Shown: positions 18,314 through 29,450, numbered from the stretch's first letter. The stretch is 64,000 nt of DNA from 20CM-4-69-16 sp035637455 (GCA_035637455.1 DASPXE010000098.1:21923-85922); one strand, 5' to 3'. A program made the numbers and translations. The notes: generated by a model from the sequence alone, not told the origin.

Positions 18314-18870
18314 GGCAGGCCGAACCGCTCGAGCAGCTCGAGCGCGAGCCGCAGCGGCAGGCCCATCACGCCGAAAAAGTCGCCGCGGATCCCCTCCACC
18401 AGCGCGGCGCCCTTCCCCTGGATCGCGTAGGCGCCCGCCTTGTCCATCGGCTCCCCCGTCGCGACGTACGCGGCGATCTGATCCCCCGACAGCGGCCGGA
18501 ACGTCACATCGGTGACGTCGACCGCGTGCTCGAGTCGCCCGTCGCGCGCGACCGCGACCGCCGTCATCACCTGATGGGTGCGCCCGGCGAGCTGCGCCAG
18601 CATCTCGACCGCGGCGGCGGGCGTCTGCGGCTTCTCGAAGACTTCGCCGCGCAGCACCACCGTCGTGTCGGCTGCCAGCACGACCGCGCCGCGCTCGCGC
18701 CCGGCCACGACGCGCGCCTTCTCGCGGGCGAGACGCGTGACGTACCGCTCGGGCAGCTCCGAGCCCTGCCGCGTCTCGTCCACGTTCGGAGCGACGACGC
18801 GGAACTCGACGCCCAGCATCTCGAGCAGCTGGCGCCGCCGGGGCGACCCGCTCGCGAGAACGAGGCTCAC
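18295..18870 (-). CDS. maf: Maf-family nucleotide pyrophosphatase
   Basis: 191 residues starting MSLVLASGSPRRRQLLEML, the family signature that binds the nucleotide. DETRQG, ADTTVV and KPQTPAAAVEML follow, and the C-terminal YAIQGKGAALVEGIRGDFFGVMGLPL is canonical. These house-cleaning enzymes hydrolyse non-canonical or dTTP/UTP nucleotides. The start overlaps the dtd stop. Confidence 0.95.
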   Translation of the reverse strand: MSLVLASGSPRRRQLLEMLGVEFRVVAPNVDETRQGSELPERYVTRLAREKARVVAGRERGAVVLAADTTVVLRGEVFEKPQTPAAAVEMLAQLAGRTHQVMTAVAVARDGRLEHAVDVTDVTFRPLSGDQIAAYVATGEPMDKAGAYAIQGKGAALVEGIRGDFFGVMGLPLRLALELLERFGLPYRFTR

Positions 18871-19322
18871 CGCTCCAGCACCAGCGTCACCGGTCCATCG
18901 TTCACCAGCTCCACCTCCATCATCGCGCCGAACTCGCCGGTTTCCACCTGGGTTCCGCTCCCCGCGCCCCGCTCCCGGAGGAGCGCGACGAAGCGCTCGT
19001 ACAGGGGAATCGCCACCTCGGGCGGCGCCGCGTCGATGAAGCTGGGTCGCCGCCCCTTGCGCGCGTCACCGTACAGCGTGAACTGCGACACCACCAGCAG
19101 GGCCCCGGCCACGTCGGCGAGGGCGAGGTTCATCTTCCCCTCGGCGTCGCCGAACAGCCGCAGGCCGAGCAGCTTGTCCGCCATCCAGGCGAGCTGGTCC
19201 TCCGTGTCCGATGGGGCGAAGCCAGCGAGGACTAGGAACCCCACCCCGATCTTCCCGGCCACTCTCCCGTCCACGCGTACTTCGGCTCGCGAGACACGCT
19301 GCAGCACGACCCTCACCGCCAC
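18867..19322 (-). CDS. dtd: D-aminoacyl-tRNA deacylase
   Basis: 151 residues with a GTG start at 19322. It begins VRVVLQRVSRAEVRVDG and carries LLVVSQFTLYGDARKGRRPSF and a C-terminal GxxP-like VNDGPVTLVLE, both Dtd hallmarks; the cross-subunit Gly-cisPro motif is GP in NDGPVT. It removes D-amino acids from mischarged tRNA. It is followed directly by maf and preceded by a 127-bp gap holding an inverted repeat. Confidence 0.95.
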   Translation of the reverse strand: MAVRVVLQRVSRAEVRVDGRVAGKIGVGFLVLAGFAPSDTEDQLAWMADKLLGLRLFGDAEGKMNLALADVAGALLVVSQFTLYGDARKGRRPSFIDAAPPEVAIPLYERFVALLRERGAGSGTQVETGEFGAMMEVELVNDGPVTLVLER

Positions 19323-19327
19323 GCCCT

Positions 19328-19447
19328 AATGCGGAGTGCGGAATGCGGAATGCGGAATTGAGGGGGCGAGTTCGATCCAGGGAGCCCGCTCACGGCCCCG
19401 ACGGCAGCGCGATCCATTCCGCATTCCGCACTCCGCATTCCGCATTC
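19328..19447. repeat. Inverted repeat of GCGGAAT heptamers between glmS and dtd
   Basis: The left arm (19328-19359) is four to five tandem GCGGAAT/GCGGAGT heptamers. The right arm (19416-19447) is the complement, with two mismatches in 31 bp. The loop is 56 bases. It fills essentially the whole intergenic gap, so it may act as a transcript stabiliser or terminator of the glm transcript. Confidence 0.85.
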
Positions 19448-19450
19448 GAT

Positions 19451-21267
<1,817 letters not shown>

Positions 21268-21283
<16 letters not shown>

Positions 21284-22671
21284 AGTCGCCGTCCCTCGTC
21301 GACCAGCTGCTGCGCTGCTGCGCCGGTCGGCGCTTCGGCGATCAGCCGGACGATCGGCTCGGTGTTCGAGGGCCGCACATGGAGCCAGCGGTCTCGCCAG
21401 GCGAGCCGCAGCCCGTCCTGGGTGTCCACCTGTGCGTCGGCGAACCGCTGCCGCAGCGCCAGGTACACCGGCTCGAGCGCAGGGCCGCGGGGCGTTTTCG
21501 CCTTGACAATCGTATAGCGCGGCGCTGCCGCCACCAGCTCGCTCACCGTCTGCTCCGTGCGCGCGAGCAGCTCCAAGGCCAGCGCCGCCGCGACGGGCGC
21601 GTCCCGGCCGGCGTGCAGCGCGGGGTACATCACGCCGCCGTTCCCCTCCCCGCCGATGACGGCCGCAAGCCGCACGATCGCCCGTGCGACATGTACCTCG
21701 CCGACCGGTGTTCGCACGACCTGCGCGCCGACCTCGCGGGCGGCGTCTTCGACGACGAGGCTGGTGGACAGATTACACACTACCACCCGTGTCTCGGAGT
21801 GCGTCTCCCGTTTCCCGCCCAGCACCGTCCGCACCGCGAAGGCGAGCGTATAATCCTCTCCGATCGGGGCGCCGTTTTCGTCCACGATCGCCAGCCGGTC
21901 GACGTCCGGGTCCACCGCGATCCCGAGGTCGGCCCCGCTGCGCCGCACCAGCGCGGACAGCTCGCCCAAGTTCTCCGGCACTGGCTCCGGCGCTCGGGGG
22001 AACTGGCCGTCGGTTTCCAGGTTGATGCCCGTCACCGTGCAGCCGAGCCGCTCCAGCAGCGTGCGCATCACCGGCCCGCCGGCCCCGCGGACCGCGTCGA
22101 GCGCGACGGCGAACTTTCTCTTCTTGATGCGCTCGACGTCGATCGCCGAGAGCTCGAGGACGGCGTCGAGGTGCCGCTCGACCGCACCGGGATCCGTCTT
22201 AAGGTTCCCCCCTTCCCCCTTCCCCCTTCCCCGGCCTTCGACCGTCGTTTCGACCGCCAGCCTCTGCACCCGCGCCCCGTCCGGTCCGTCGAGAAAGATG
22301 CCGTCCGGTCCGATGAACTTGAGGGCGTTCCATTCGATCGGGTTGTGGCTCGCCGTGATGACGATCCCGCCGCCCGCCCGGTGGTGCTCCACGGCGAGCT
22401 GCACGGTGGGCGTCGGCACGAGACCCACGTCGATCACGTCGCAGCCCGCGGCGGCGAGCCCGGCAATCGCCGCCCGGGCGAACGCGGGGCCGGACGTGCG
22501 CGCATCGCGCCCGATCACGACGGTGGTGCCGCCACTGCGCCGCTCGCCGTTCCCCGCAGCGACGATCCAGGCGCCGAAGGCGTGTGCCCAGCGGCTCACC
22601 ACGTCGTCGGTCAGGTCCTTGCCGACGATCCCGCGCACGCCGGATACGCTGACCATGAGGGTGTCGGTCAT
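21268..22671 (-). CDS. glmM: Phosphoglucosamine mutase
   Basis: 467 residues of the alpha-D-phosphohexomutase family. It begins with SVSGVRGIVGKDLT. The phosphoserine loop is ITASHNPIEWNALKF, metal binding is DPDVDRLAIVDE, sugar binding GEGNGGVM, and phosphate binding RPSNTEPIVRLIAE. It converts glucosamine-6-phosphate to glucosamine-1-phosphate for the cell wall. An extra Gly/Arg/Lys-rich run (EGRGRGKGEGGN, about residues 145-156) is encoded by a heptamer tract at 22205-22236. The phosphomannomutase alternative is less likely because of the glmS linkage. Confidence 0.93.
22205..22236. repeat. Purine-rich heptamer tract inserted in glmM
   Basis: On the coding strand it reads GGCCGGGGAAG and then repeats GGGGAAG about three times. 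It shares its opening GGCCGGGGA with the hisF tract. It encodes the extra GRGRGKGEGG loop. Confidence 0.7.
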
Positions 22672-22717
22672 GGGCGCAACGTAGAAACGCGAGGACGACG
22701 CGTCAATCGGACGCGCG

Positions 22718-23800
22718 TCAAGTGCGTGGGGCTTCGAGCGACCGGGCCGGCAGGCGCAACGGCCGGGCGTCCGGCGTGGTGACGGGGAGCGCGGCGCGAT
22801 CGAAGGCGTCGAGGAACGCCGCCACCGCTCGGGGGTCGAACTGCACCCCCTTCATGTCCTCGAGCTCCTGCATCGCCCGCTGGACGGAGAGCGCGGGGCG
22901 GTACGGCCGCACGCTCGTCATCGCGTCGAACGAGTCCGCCACCGTCACGATGCGGACCTCGAGCGGAATCGCGTCCCCTTTGAGGCCGTCGGGGAAGCCC
23001 TTGCCGTCGAGTCGCTCGTGATGCGAGCGGACGATGGCGAGCGCCGCGGGCGCGTCCCGCATCAGCGGCCCCAGGATGCGGGCGCCGATGACGGGGTGCT
23101 CCATGATGTGCCGGTACTCGGCTTCGCTGAGCTTGCCGGCCTTGTGGAGCACCGCCTCGCTCACCCCGATCTTGCCGATATCGTGCAGCTCAGCGCCGAG
23201 GGCGATCATGTCGATCGAGTCCAGGCCGAGCTGCAGCTGCCGGCCCATCCCGAGGGCGTAGTTCGCGACCCGGACCGAGTGGCCGCGGGTGTAGGGGTCC
23301 TTTTCTTCGAGAAAATGCACCAGGGCCTGGAGCCGCTCGAGCGACAGCTCTTCGATGCGGTGCGCCTGCTCCTGGACCCGCTCCTCGAGCTGGTGCTGGT
23401 ACATCCGGTTCTCCAGGATGAGGCGGCGCTTGTCGAGCGCCTGCATCACGCGCGCCCGCACCTCATCCAGGTGGAACGGCTTCGCCACGTAGTCAAGCGC
23501 GCCCAGCTGGAGGCATGCGACCGCGCTCTCGACCTCGGCCACAGCGGTCACGACGATCATCGCGGTATCCGGCCAGCGGGCGAGGATCTCCCGCAGCAGC
23601 GTGACGCCGTCCATCTGCGGCATCCGCAAGTCGGAGATGACGAGCGGCACGGGGTCGGCGTGCATCCGCTCCAGCGCCTCGGTGCCGGAGCCCGCCTCCG
23701 CGCAGGTGAACCCTTCCCCTTCGAGCAGGCGGATCAGCACGCGTCGCAGGCGCGGTTCGTCGTCCACAACGAGGCATTTCACGGCATTGGGTTGCGGCAT
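22718..23800 (-). CDS. Response regulator with HD-GYP phosphodiesterase domain
   Basis: 360 residues. The receiver (about 5-125) has LVVDDEPRLRR, phospho-Asp in VISDLRMPQMDG, and KPF. A coiled-coil linker leads to the HD-GYP domain (about 155-335) with ELHDIGKIGV, MEHPVIGARIL, RSHHERLDGKGFPDGLKG and VADSFDAMTS. The metal-binding His/Asp are all present, but the GYP triplet reads GFP. It most likely hydrolyses c-di-GMP on phosphorylation, opposing diguanylate cyclases such as the one at 45729. It stands alone, divergent from the PLP-enzyme gene. Confidence 0.92.
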   Translation of the reverse strand: MPQPNAVKCLVVDDEPRLRRVLIRLLEGEGFTCAEAGSGTEALERMHADPVPLVISDLRMPQMDGVTLLREILARWPDTAMIVVTAVAEVESAVACLQLGALDYVAKPFHLDEVRARVMQALDKRRLILENRMYQHQLEERVQEQAHRIEELSLERLQALVHFLEEKDPYTRGHSVRVANYALGMGRQLQLGLDSIDMIALGAELHDIGKIGVSEAVLHKAGKLSEAEYRHIMEHPVIGARILGPLMRDAPAALAIVRSHHERLDGKGFPDGLKGDAIPLEVRIVTVADSFDAMTSVRPYRPALSVQRAMQELEDMKGVQFDPRAVAAFLDAFDRAALPVTTPDARPLRLPARSLEAPRT

Positions 23801-23859
23801 CGGTGCTTAACGTAAAGGTCGCTTGCTCGGCGCGGAAGGCGCCCTTACGTTCCCGCTAT

Positions 23860-25032
23860 ATGACCAAGGTATCGACCGACGACCTCACTACGCGTTTCGG
23901 GACGCGCGCGGTGCACGCCGGGCACATCCCCGATCCGCTGGCGGGCGCCGTCATGACGCCGATTTATCAGACTTCCACTTACATCCAAGAGGGCCTCGGC
24001 AAACACAAGGGCTACGAGTACGCGCGCACCCGCAACCCGACCCGCGAGGTACTCGAGCGCAACATCGCGGCGCTCGAAGGCGGCCGCCACGGCTTCGCAT
24101 TCGCCTCGGGCCTGGCCGCGGTGGATGCCGTGCTCAAGCTGCTGTCGCACGGGGATCACGTCGTGAGCGGCGAGAACGTATACGGCGGCACGCACCGGCA
24201 AATGACTCATATCTGGGCCCGCCACGGGCTGGAATTCAGCTTCGTGGATGCCGCAGACGCCGGCAACGTCGCCGCCGCCGTGACGCCGCGCACCCGGCTG
24301 ATCTACGCCGAGACGCCGACCAACCCGATGATGCGGCTGTGCGACCTCCAGGCCGTGGGCGAAATCGCGCGCGACGCGAATGCGTTGTGCGTGGTGGACA
24401 ACACGTTCGCGACGCCCTGCTTCCAACGGCCGCTCGAGCTGGGCGCCGACATCGTGCTCCACTCGACCACTAAATACCTGAACGGCCACAGCGACATGGT
24501 CGGCGGAGTGGTGGTCGTGAACTCCGACGACCTCGCCGAGCGGATCGGCTTCATCCAGAACGCGTCGGGCGCCGTGCCGGGGCCGTTCGACTGCTGGCTC
24601 GCGCTCCGCGGCACCAAGACGCTCGCCCTCCGCATGCGGCAGCACGACGCCAACGGCCGCCGCATCGCCGAGTGGCTCACCAAGCATCCCAAGGTGCAGC
24701 GGGTCTACTACCCTGGCCTGCCCTCCCATCCCCAGCACGAGCTCGCCTGCCGCCAGATGAAGGGCTTCGGCGGCATGATCTCGATCGAGCTGGGCTCGGT
24801 GGAGCGCGCGCGCCGCTTCGTAGAGCGCACCAAGCTCTTCGCGCTGGCCGAGTCGCTGGGCGGGGTGGAGAGCCTCGTCGGCCATCCGGCCTCGATGACG
24901 CACGCCAGCGTGCCGCCCGAGATGCGGCGCGCGATGGGCCTCACCGACAGCTTGGTGCGACTCTCGGTCGGCATTGAAGACGTGGACGACCTGATCGCGG
25001 ACCTGGAGCAGGCGCTGGACGCCGCCGGATGA
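23860..25032 (+). CDS. Trans-sulfuration PLP enzyme (cystathionine gamma-synthase/lyase)
   Basis: 390 residues from the ATG at 23860. Cys/Met metabolism PLP family: FGTRAVHAGHIPDP, TPIYQTSTYI, YEYARTRNPTREVLE, FASGLAAVDAV, YGGTHRQM, AETPTNPMMRL, VVDNTFATPC and the PLP lysine in LHSTTKYLNGHSDM. The C-terminal ESLGGVESLVGHPASMTHAS and RLSVGIEDVDDLI are canonical. Whether it acts as MetB (synthase) or gamma-lyase cannot be told from motifs, and no met or cys gene is adjacent. The ATG has no ribosome-binding site. Confidence 0.9.
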   Translation: MTKVSTDDLTTRFGTRAVHAGHIPDPLAGAVMTPIYQTSTYIQEGLGKHKGYEYARTRNPTREVLERNIAALEGGRHGFAFASGLAAVDAVLKLLSHGDHVVSGENVYGGTHRQMTHIWARHGLEFSFVDAADAGNVAAAVTPRTRLIYAETPTNPMMRLCDLQAVGEIARDANALCVVDNTFATPCFQRPLELGADIVLHSTTKYLNGHSDMVGGVVVVNSDDLAERIGFIQNASGAVPGPFDCWLALRGTKTLALRMRQHDANGRRIAEWLTKHPKVQRVYYPGLPSHPQHELACRQMKGFGGMISIELGSVERARRFVERTKLFALAESLGGVESLVGHPASMTHASVPPEMRRAMGLTDSLVRLSVGIEDVDDLIADLEQALDAAG

Positions 25033-25034
25033 GG

Positions 25035-25118
25035 TCGCGGCTGAAGCCGCGGCTCGGCTCTGCCCGTAAACGGGCGCGCCGCTTCAGCGGCAGTGCCGAG
25101 CCGCGAGTTCACTCGCGA
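25035..25118. repeat. Multi-hairpin extragenic palindrome
   Basis: It starts two bases after the stop of the PLP-enzyme gene. It contains the nested palindromes GCGGCTGAAGCCGC, GCCCGTAAACGGGC and GCCGCTTCAGCGGC, and an outer stem GCGGCTCGGC / GCCGAGCCGC. The order of a GCTGA hairpin, CTCGGCTC and then a second hairpin is shared with 49932-49990. It may work as a terminator. Confidence 0.7.
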
Positions 25119-25176
25119 AACACCGGAGGACGGGCAACGTAGTGGCGTTTTACCTTATCATCAGCAGGAGCATCGC

Positions 25177-26175
25177 ATGACTGATCCCACGAGCCTTCCC
25201 GCCGCGCGCCCCCGCAGGATCCTCACGCAGATCGCGCCGGTCGCGTGGGAGCACCCGGCGGACCGCGCGGCGCTGCAGACGCTGCGCTCCGTCCCCGGCT
25301 TCGACGAGGTGGTAAAGAAGATCTACGGGTTCTTCGGCGAGCGGGGGATCCGCTTGCTGTTCCAGGCCGACGCCGTCCGGGTCGGCCCGACCCAATTTCC
25401 CCGCCTGAACCAGCTGTACACCGACGTGGTCACGTCGATGGACTGGCCGGACCGGCCCGAGCTGTTCGTGTCGCAAACGCCGTTTGCGAACGCGGGGGCG
25501 TTCGGCATGGACAAGCCCTTCATCGTGATCAACTCGGGCACCCTTAAGCTGCTCGACGACGACGAGCTGCGGAACGTGCTGGGGCACGAGCTGGGGCACG
25601 TCATGAGCGGGCACGCGTTGTACCACACGATCCTCGTGCTGATCCTGAACGTCAGCCTCGGGGCGCTGCCGTTTCTCGCCGGCATCGCGATCCTGCCGAT
25701 CCAGCTGGCGTTGCTCGAGTGGTTCCGCAAGAGCGAGCTCTCGTCCGACCGGGCCGGCCTGCTCGCGTGCCAGGACCCGACCGCCTCGCTGCGCGTCAAC
25801 CTGAAGTTCGCCGGCGGCGGCGACATGTCCCAAATGGACCTGAACGCCTTTCTGGCGCAGGCCAAGGAATACGAGGAGGCGGGCGGTGCGCTCGACCGGG
25901 TGTTCAAGATCCTGGGGGTGCTGGGCCGCTCCCACCCCTTCAACACGGTGCGCGCCGCCGAGCTGCAGCGCTGGATCGAGCAGGGCAACTACGAGCGCAT
26001 CCTGGGCGGCGAGTACACCCGGCGCGGTCCGGAGGCCGAGCAGCGGCCGATCGACAAGGACATCGACGAGGCGCGTGATCACTACATGAAGGAAGCCAAG
26101 GCCGTCGTGAACGACGTGGTGGACACCGCCAAGCGGGCGGCCCAGGCGTTCGCGGAGGCGCTCAAGAAGAAGTGA
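25177..26175 (+). CDS. M48-family zinc metallopeptidase
   Basis: 332 residues from the ATG at 25177, which has AGGAG six bases upstream. The zinc site is VLGHELGHVMSGH (HExxH, about 153-157) with the third ligand in SELSSDRAGLLA. A hydrophobic pair of helices (ILVLILNVSLGALPFLAGIA, then ILPIQLALLEW) follows the active site, as in membrane-associated M48 proteases. There is no signal peptide. It is likely a membrane protein quality-control protease facing the cytoplasm. It overlaps purD by GTGA. Confidence 0.9.
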   Translation: MTDPTSLPAARPRRILTQIAPVAWEHPADRAALQTLRSVPGFDEVVKKIYGFFGERGIRLLFQADAVRVGPTQFPRLNQLYTDVVTSMDWPDRPELFVSQTPFANAGAFGMDKPFIVINSGTLKLLDDDELRNVLGHELGHVMSGHALYHTILVLILNVSLGALPFLAGIAILPIQLALLEWFRKSELSSDRAGLLACQDPTASLRVNLKFAGGGDMSQMDLNAFLAQAKEYEEAGGALDRVFKILGVLGRSHPFNTVRAAELQRWIEQGNYERILGGEYTRRGPEAEQRPIDKDIDEARDHYMKEAKAVVNDVVDTAKRAAQAFAEALKKK

Positions 26176-27467
26176 GAGTCCTGGTCGTCGGCGGGGGCGG
26201 CCGCGAGCACGCGCTCTGCTGGGCGCTGAAGCGCGACGCCCCCGAGGCGACCGTGTTCGCCGCCCCCGGCAACCCCGGCACCGCCCAGCTCGGCACCAAT
26301 CTGAAGATCGAGGCGGCGGCGGTTGTGAAGGTGGTGGAGGCGGTGCAAGAGCTCCGCATCGATCTCACCGTCATCGGCCCGGAGGCACCGCTCGCGGCCG
26401 GTCTCGCCGACGCCCTCCGGGCCACCGGCCGGCCCGTCTTCGGCCCTGACCGCGCGGCCGCGCGCATCGAGTCCTCCAAGGCCTTCGCCAAGGACATGAT
26501 GCGGCGCGCCGGCGTCCCCACGGCCGCGAGCCGGACGTTCGACGCGCTCGACCCCGCCCTCGCCTACATCCGCGGCCACGCCGCGCCGCTCGTCGTGAAG
26601 GCCTCGGGGCTCGCGGCGGGCAAGGGCGCGGTCGTCTGCGCCACCCGCGACGCAGCCGCCGACACCGCCCGTGCCATGCTCGCCGAGGGAGCGTTCGGCG
26701 ACGCGGGGCGCGAGATCGTGGTGGAGGAATTCCTCGAGGGCGAAGAGCTTTCGGTGCTGGCTCTCACCGACGGCGAGCGGATCCTGGTGCTGCCCGCGGC
26801 CCAGGACCACAAGCGCTTGAGGGAGGGTGACGCGGGGCCCAACACCGGCGGGATGGGCGCCTACTGCCCCGTGGGCATCGCCACGGGCGCGCTGCTCGAC
26901 CGGGTGCGCGAGCAGGTGCTCGAGCCGACGATCCGGGAGCTCGCGGCCCAGGGCGCGTGTTACCAGGGCGTGCTGTACGCCGGGCTGATGCTTACGGGCG
27001 ACGGCACCCCCCATGTGCTCGAGTTCAACTGCCGCTTCGGCGATCCGGAGACGCAGGCCCTGCTCCCGGTGCTGCCCGGCGTGACGCGGCACTTGGTGGA
27101 GATCGCGACGGGAGGCTGGCGGCCCGGGCTGACGACGCTCGACGTCACCCGCGCGGCGGTCTCCACGGTGCTCGCCGCCTCGGGATACCCCGACAAGCCC
27201 GAGCGCGGTGCCGCGATCGTCGTGCCGCGCGACGTGGAGCCCGGGACGTTGGTGTTTCACGCGGGCACCGACCGCGACCCCGACGGCACGCTGCGGGTGC
27301 AGGGCGGCCGGGTGTTCAGCGTCACGGGGTTGGGCGACACGGTGGCCGAGGCCGCCGAGCGGAGCGCCGCCGCCTGCGAACTGATCGCATTCCAGGGCAA
27401 GACCTACCGGCGCGACATCGGCTGGCGGGAGATCAGGAGACAGAGTGCCAGAGCTACCAGAAGTTGA
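26172..27467 (+). CDS. purD: Phosphoribosylamine--glycine ligase
   Basis: 431 residues, GTG start. N-terminal VLVVGGGGREHALCWAL, IGPEAPLAAGLAD, the ATP-grasp core (VVKASGLAAGKGAVVC, VVEEFLEGEELSVLAL), NTGGMGAYCP and FNCRFGDPETQ. It makes glycinamide ribonucleotide in purine synthesis. The C-terminus runs about 22 bp into mutM in another frame. Confidence 0.97.
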   Translation: MRVLVVGGGGREHALCWALKRDAPEATVFAAPGNPGTAQLGTNLKIEAAAVVKVVEAVQELRIDLTVIGPEAPLAAGLADALRATGRPVFGPDRAAARIESSKAFAKDMMRRAGVPTAASRTFDALDPALAYIRGHAAPLVVKASGLAAGKGAVVCATRDAAADTARAMLAEGAFGDAGREIVVEEFLEGEELSVLALTDGERILVLPAAQDHKRLREGDAGPNTGGMGAYCPVGIATGALLDRVREQVLEPTIRELAAQGACYQGVLYAGLMLTGDGTPHVLEFNCRFGDPETQALLPVLPGVTRHLVEIATGGWRPGLTTLDVTRAAVSTVLAASGYPDKPERGAAIVVPRDVEPGTLVFHAGTDRDPDGTLRVQGGRVFSVTGLGDTVAEAAERSAAACELIAFQGKTYRRDIGWREIRRQSARATRS

Positions 27468-28272
27468 GACGATCGTCCGGGAGCTCGCCCCGCGGCTCGA
27501 GGGCTACCGGATCGCGCGCGCCCGCCTCGCCAAGACGGACGTGCTGCGCCGCGTGTCGAAACCGCGCCTGCTCCGCACTCTCCGGGGCAATACCATCGAG
27601 GAAGTGATGCGCCGGGCGAAGCACGCGGTGTTCCGGCTGTCGAGCGGCCACCGGCTGATCGTGCAGCCGCGCATGACGGGCTCGCTCGTCGTGTACGACC
27701 GCGCCCTCACCCGCGACGAAACGAAGTACGCGGTGCTCACCTGCACCATCGATGACGGCCGCCTGCTGGTGTACCGCGACGTGCGCCGCCTGGGCACGGT
27801 GTGGCTGCTGGACGAGAAGGGCTGGGACGCGTACACGAGCCGCCTGGGTCCCGAGCCGCTCGAAGAGACGTTCACCCCGTTCGTGTTCGCCGAGCGGCTC
27901 AACGGAACGCGGACCGCGATCAAGAAGGCGATCATGGATCAGCGCCGCGTCGCCGGAGTCGGGAACATCTACGCGAACGAGGCGCTGTTCGAAGCGGGGA
28001 TCGACCCGTCCAAGCCCACCGACAAACTCTCCTTGGACGAGTTCGCCCGCCTGCACGCGGCCGTGACAGACGTGCTGCTGCGCGCCGTGGACTCATCGGG
28101 GACCACGGTGCGCGATTACCGCACTGGGACGGGTGAGTCCGGGCGGTTCCAGTTCGAGCTGAAGGTATACGGGCGCGGAGGCGAGCCGTGCGTGCAGTGC
28201 AGGCAGCGGCTCGTCACGACGCACACGATCGATCTCAGGGCGACGACGTTCTGCGCGAGGTGCCAGCGCTAG
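27445..28272 (+). CDS. mutM: Formamidopyrimidine-DNA glycosylase
   Basis: 275 residues with a GTG start giving MPELPEVETIVREL: Pro2 is the catalytic nucleophile and Glu3 assists. It has MRRAKHAVFRL, QPRMTGSL, the helix-two-turn-helix VAGVGNIYANEALFEAGIDP, and a C-terminal zinc finger CVQCRQRL...FCARCQR. It excises 8-oxoguanine and formamidopyrimidines. It overlaps purD upstream by 23 bp and touches the convergent hydrolase gene by 4 bp. Confidence 0.97.
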   Translation: MPELPEVETIVRELAPRLEGYRIARARLAKTDVLRRVSKPRLLRTLRGNTIEEVMRRAKHAVFRLSSGHRLIVQPRMTGSLVVYDRALTRDETKYAVLTCTIDDGRLLVYRDVRRLGTVWLLDEKGWDAYTSRLGPEPLEETFTPFVFAERLNGTRTAIKKAIMDQRRVAGVGNIYANEALFEAGIDPSKPTDKLSLDEFARLHAAVTDVLLRAVDSSGTTVRDYRTGTGESGRFQFELKVYGRGGEPCVQCRQRLVTTHTIDLRATTFCARCQR

Positions 28273-29450
28273 CGCCGACCAGCGATCAGCTCCAGCGCGG
28301 CGTCGATGATGCGCTTGAACCCCTGTGCCGATTCCGCTTCGCGCGCGTCGTGTGTGGTATTGAAGGCGGCAATCACCGCCGCTTTGGTGCGCGGCTCGAG
28401 ATAGAAGAACGACCGGAACCCCGCCTGGTGCCCCGTGTGCCCGATGAACCGCACGCCGTCCCGCCACAGCACGAAGAAGGACAACCCTACTGAATCGCCC
28501 GGCGCCTCGCCGTCGGTCGCGAACAGCGGGTGCCACATTTCGTCCAGTGTCGCGCGGGCCAATACGGTGTCGCTCCCTGCCATGCCGGTCAAGAACGCGA
28601 CCCACCGCGCGACGTCGCCGAGCGGCGCGTTCCAACCGCCGTTCGGGATCGTGATACCGGGATCGAACTCGCGACCATTCGCCACGACCGATTCGCGACC
28701 GGCGCTGTCGGACACCACGTCGTAGTTGTTGGATCGCTGATCCGCGAGGTGATACGGCGTAGCGCCGAAGTAGCTGTGCGTGATCCCGAGCGGCGCCCAG
28801 AGGTTCTTGTAGACGTAGCTCTGATAGGGGTCGCCGCTGAGCTGCTCGATGATGCGCGCCAGATAGATGAACCCGGGGTTCGAATAGCTGTAGCGTGACC
28901 CCGGCGCAAAGGCGATCTCCTGGTACGGCATCATCGCCACCAGCTGTTCCCACCGCGTCGGCTCGAACGGCTCCCACGCTTTCCCCGCCTTGTACGGCCA
29001 CGTGGGATTTTGAAACCCGGCGGAGTGCGACAGCAGCATCCGGATCGTGACGTCGTCCATGGAGCCGAACGGGTCGTGCACCTGTCGCAGCTCGGGGATG
29101 TAGCGCGTGACGCGGTCGTCGAGCGACAAGCGACGGCGGTCGCGCAGCTGCATGACCGCGACCGCGGTGAGCGTTTTAGTGATCGAGCCCCAGTGAAAGA
29201 TGGTTCGCTCGTCCACGCGCTGCCCCAGCGCGCGATCGGCGAAGCCGTACTCGTGGTGCGCCAGCACCCGGCCGTCGCCCATCACGAGCACGCTCGCGCC
29301 CACGACGCTGTCGCCGGCGGCGAAGGCATCGAATGCCCGGATGAAGGCCGGCCACCCGTCCGGGGCGGCCGCGCGCGCCGGGCGGCGCTGCCCGCGAGCC
29401 GGCGCCGCGAGCAGCACGACCAGCGAGAGTCCCGCCACGACGTGCCTCAT
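28269..29450 (-). CDS. Secreted class C beta-lactamase-like serine hydrolase
   Basis: 393 residues with a signal peptide (VVAGLSLVVLLAAPARGQ). Motifs are those of the penicillin-binding/beta-lactamase fold: SITK (SxxK nucleophile within FHWGSITKTLTAVAVM), YSN (YxN in YSYSNPGFIYLA) and HTG near the C-terminus (GHTGHQAGFRS). Such proteins are usually periplasmic esterases or D-aminopeptidases rather than antibiotic-resistance enzymes. It is last in a run with ubiX and a phosphodiesterase, overlapping the latter by ATGA. Confidence 0.9.
   Translation of the reverse strand: MRHVVAGLSLVVLLAAPARGQRRPARAAAPDGWPAFIRAFDAFAAGDSVVGASVLVMGDGRVLAHHEYGFADRALGQRVDERTIFHWGSITKTLTAVAVMQLRDRRRLSLDDRVTRYIPELRQVHDPFGSMDDVTIRMLLSHSAGFQNPTWPYKAGKAWEPFEPTRWEQLVAMMPYQEIAFAPGSRYSYSNPGFIYLARIIEQLSGDPYQSYVYKNLWAPLGITHSYFGATPYHLADQRSNNYDVVSDSAGRESVVANGREFDPGITIPNGGWNAPLGDVARWVAFLTGMAGSDTVLARATLDEMWHPLFATDGEAPGDSVGLSFFVLWRDGVRFIGHTGHQAGFRSFFYLEPRTKAAVIAAFNTTHDAREAESAQGFKRIIDAALELIAGRR

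Noticed and set aside
19328..19447. CRISPR-like array
   Set aside because: Units are only 7 bp with no spacers, and the second half is the inverse complement of the first; no cas gene is present.
28269..29450. Antibiotic-resistance beta-lactamase
   Set aside because: It has SxxK, YxN and HTG of the wider serine-hydrolase fold, but the operon context and divergent sequence do not support a resistance function.
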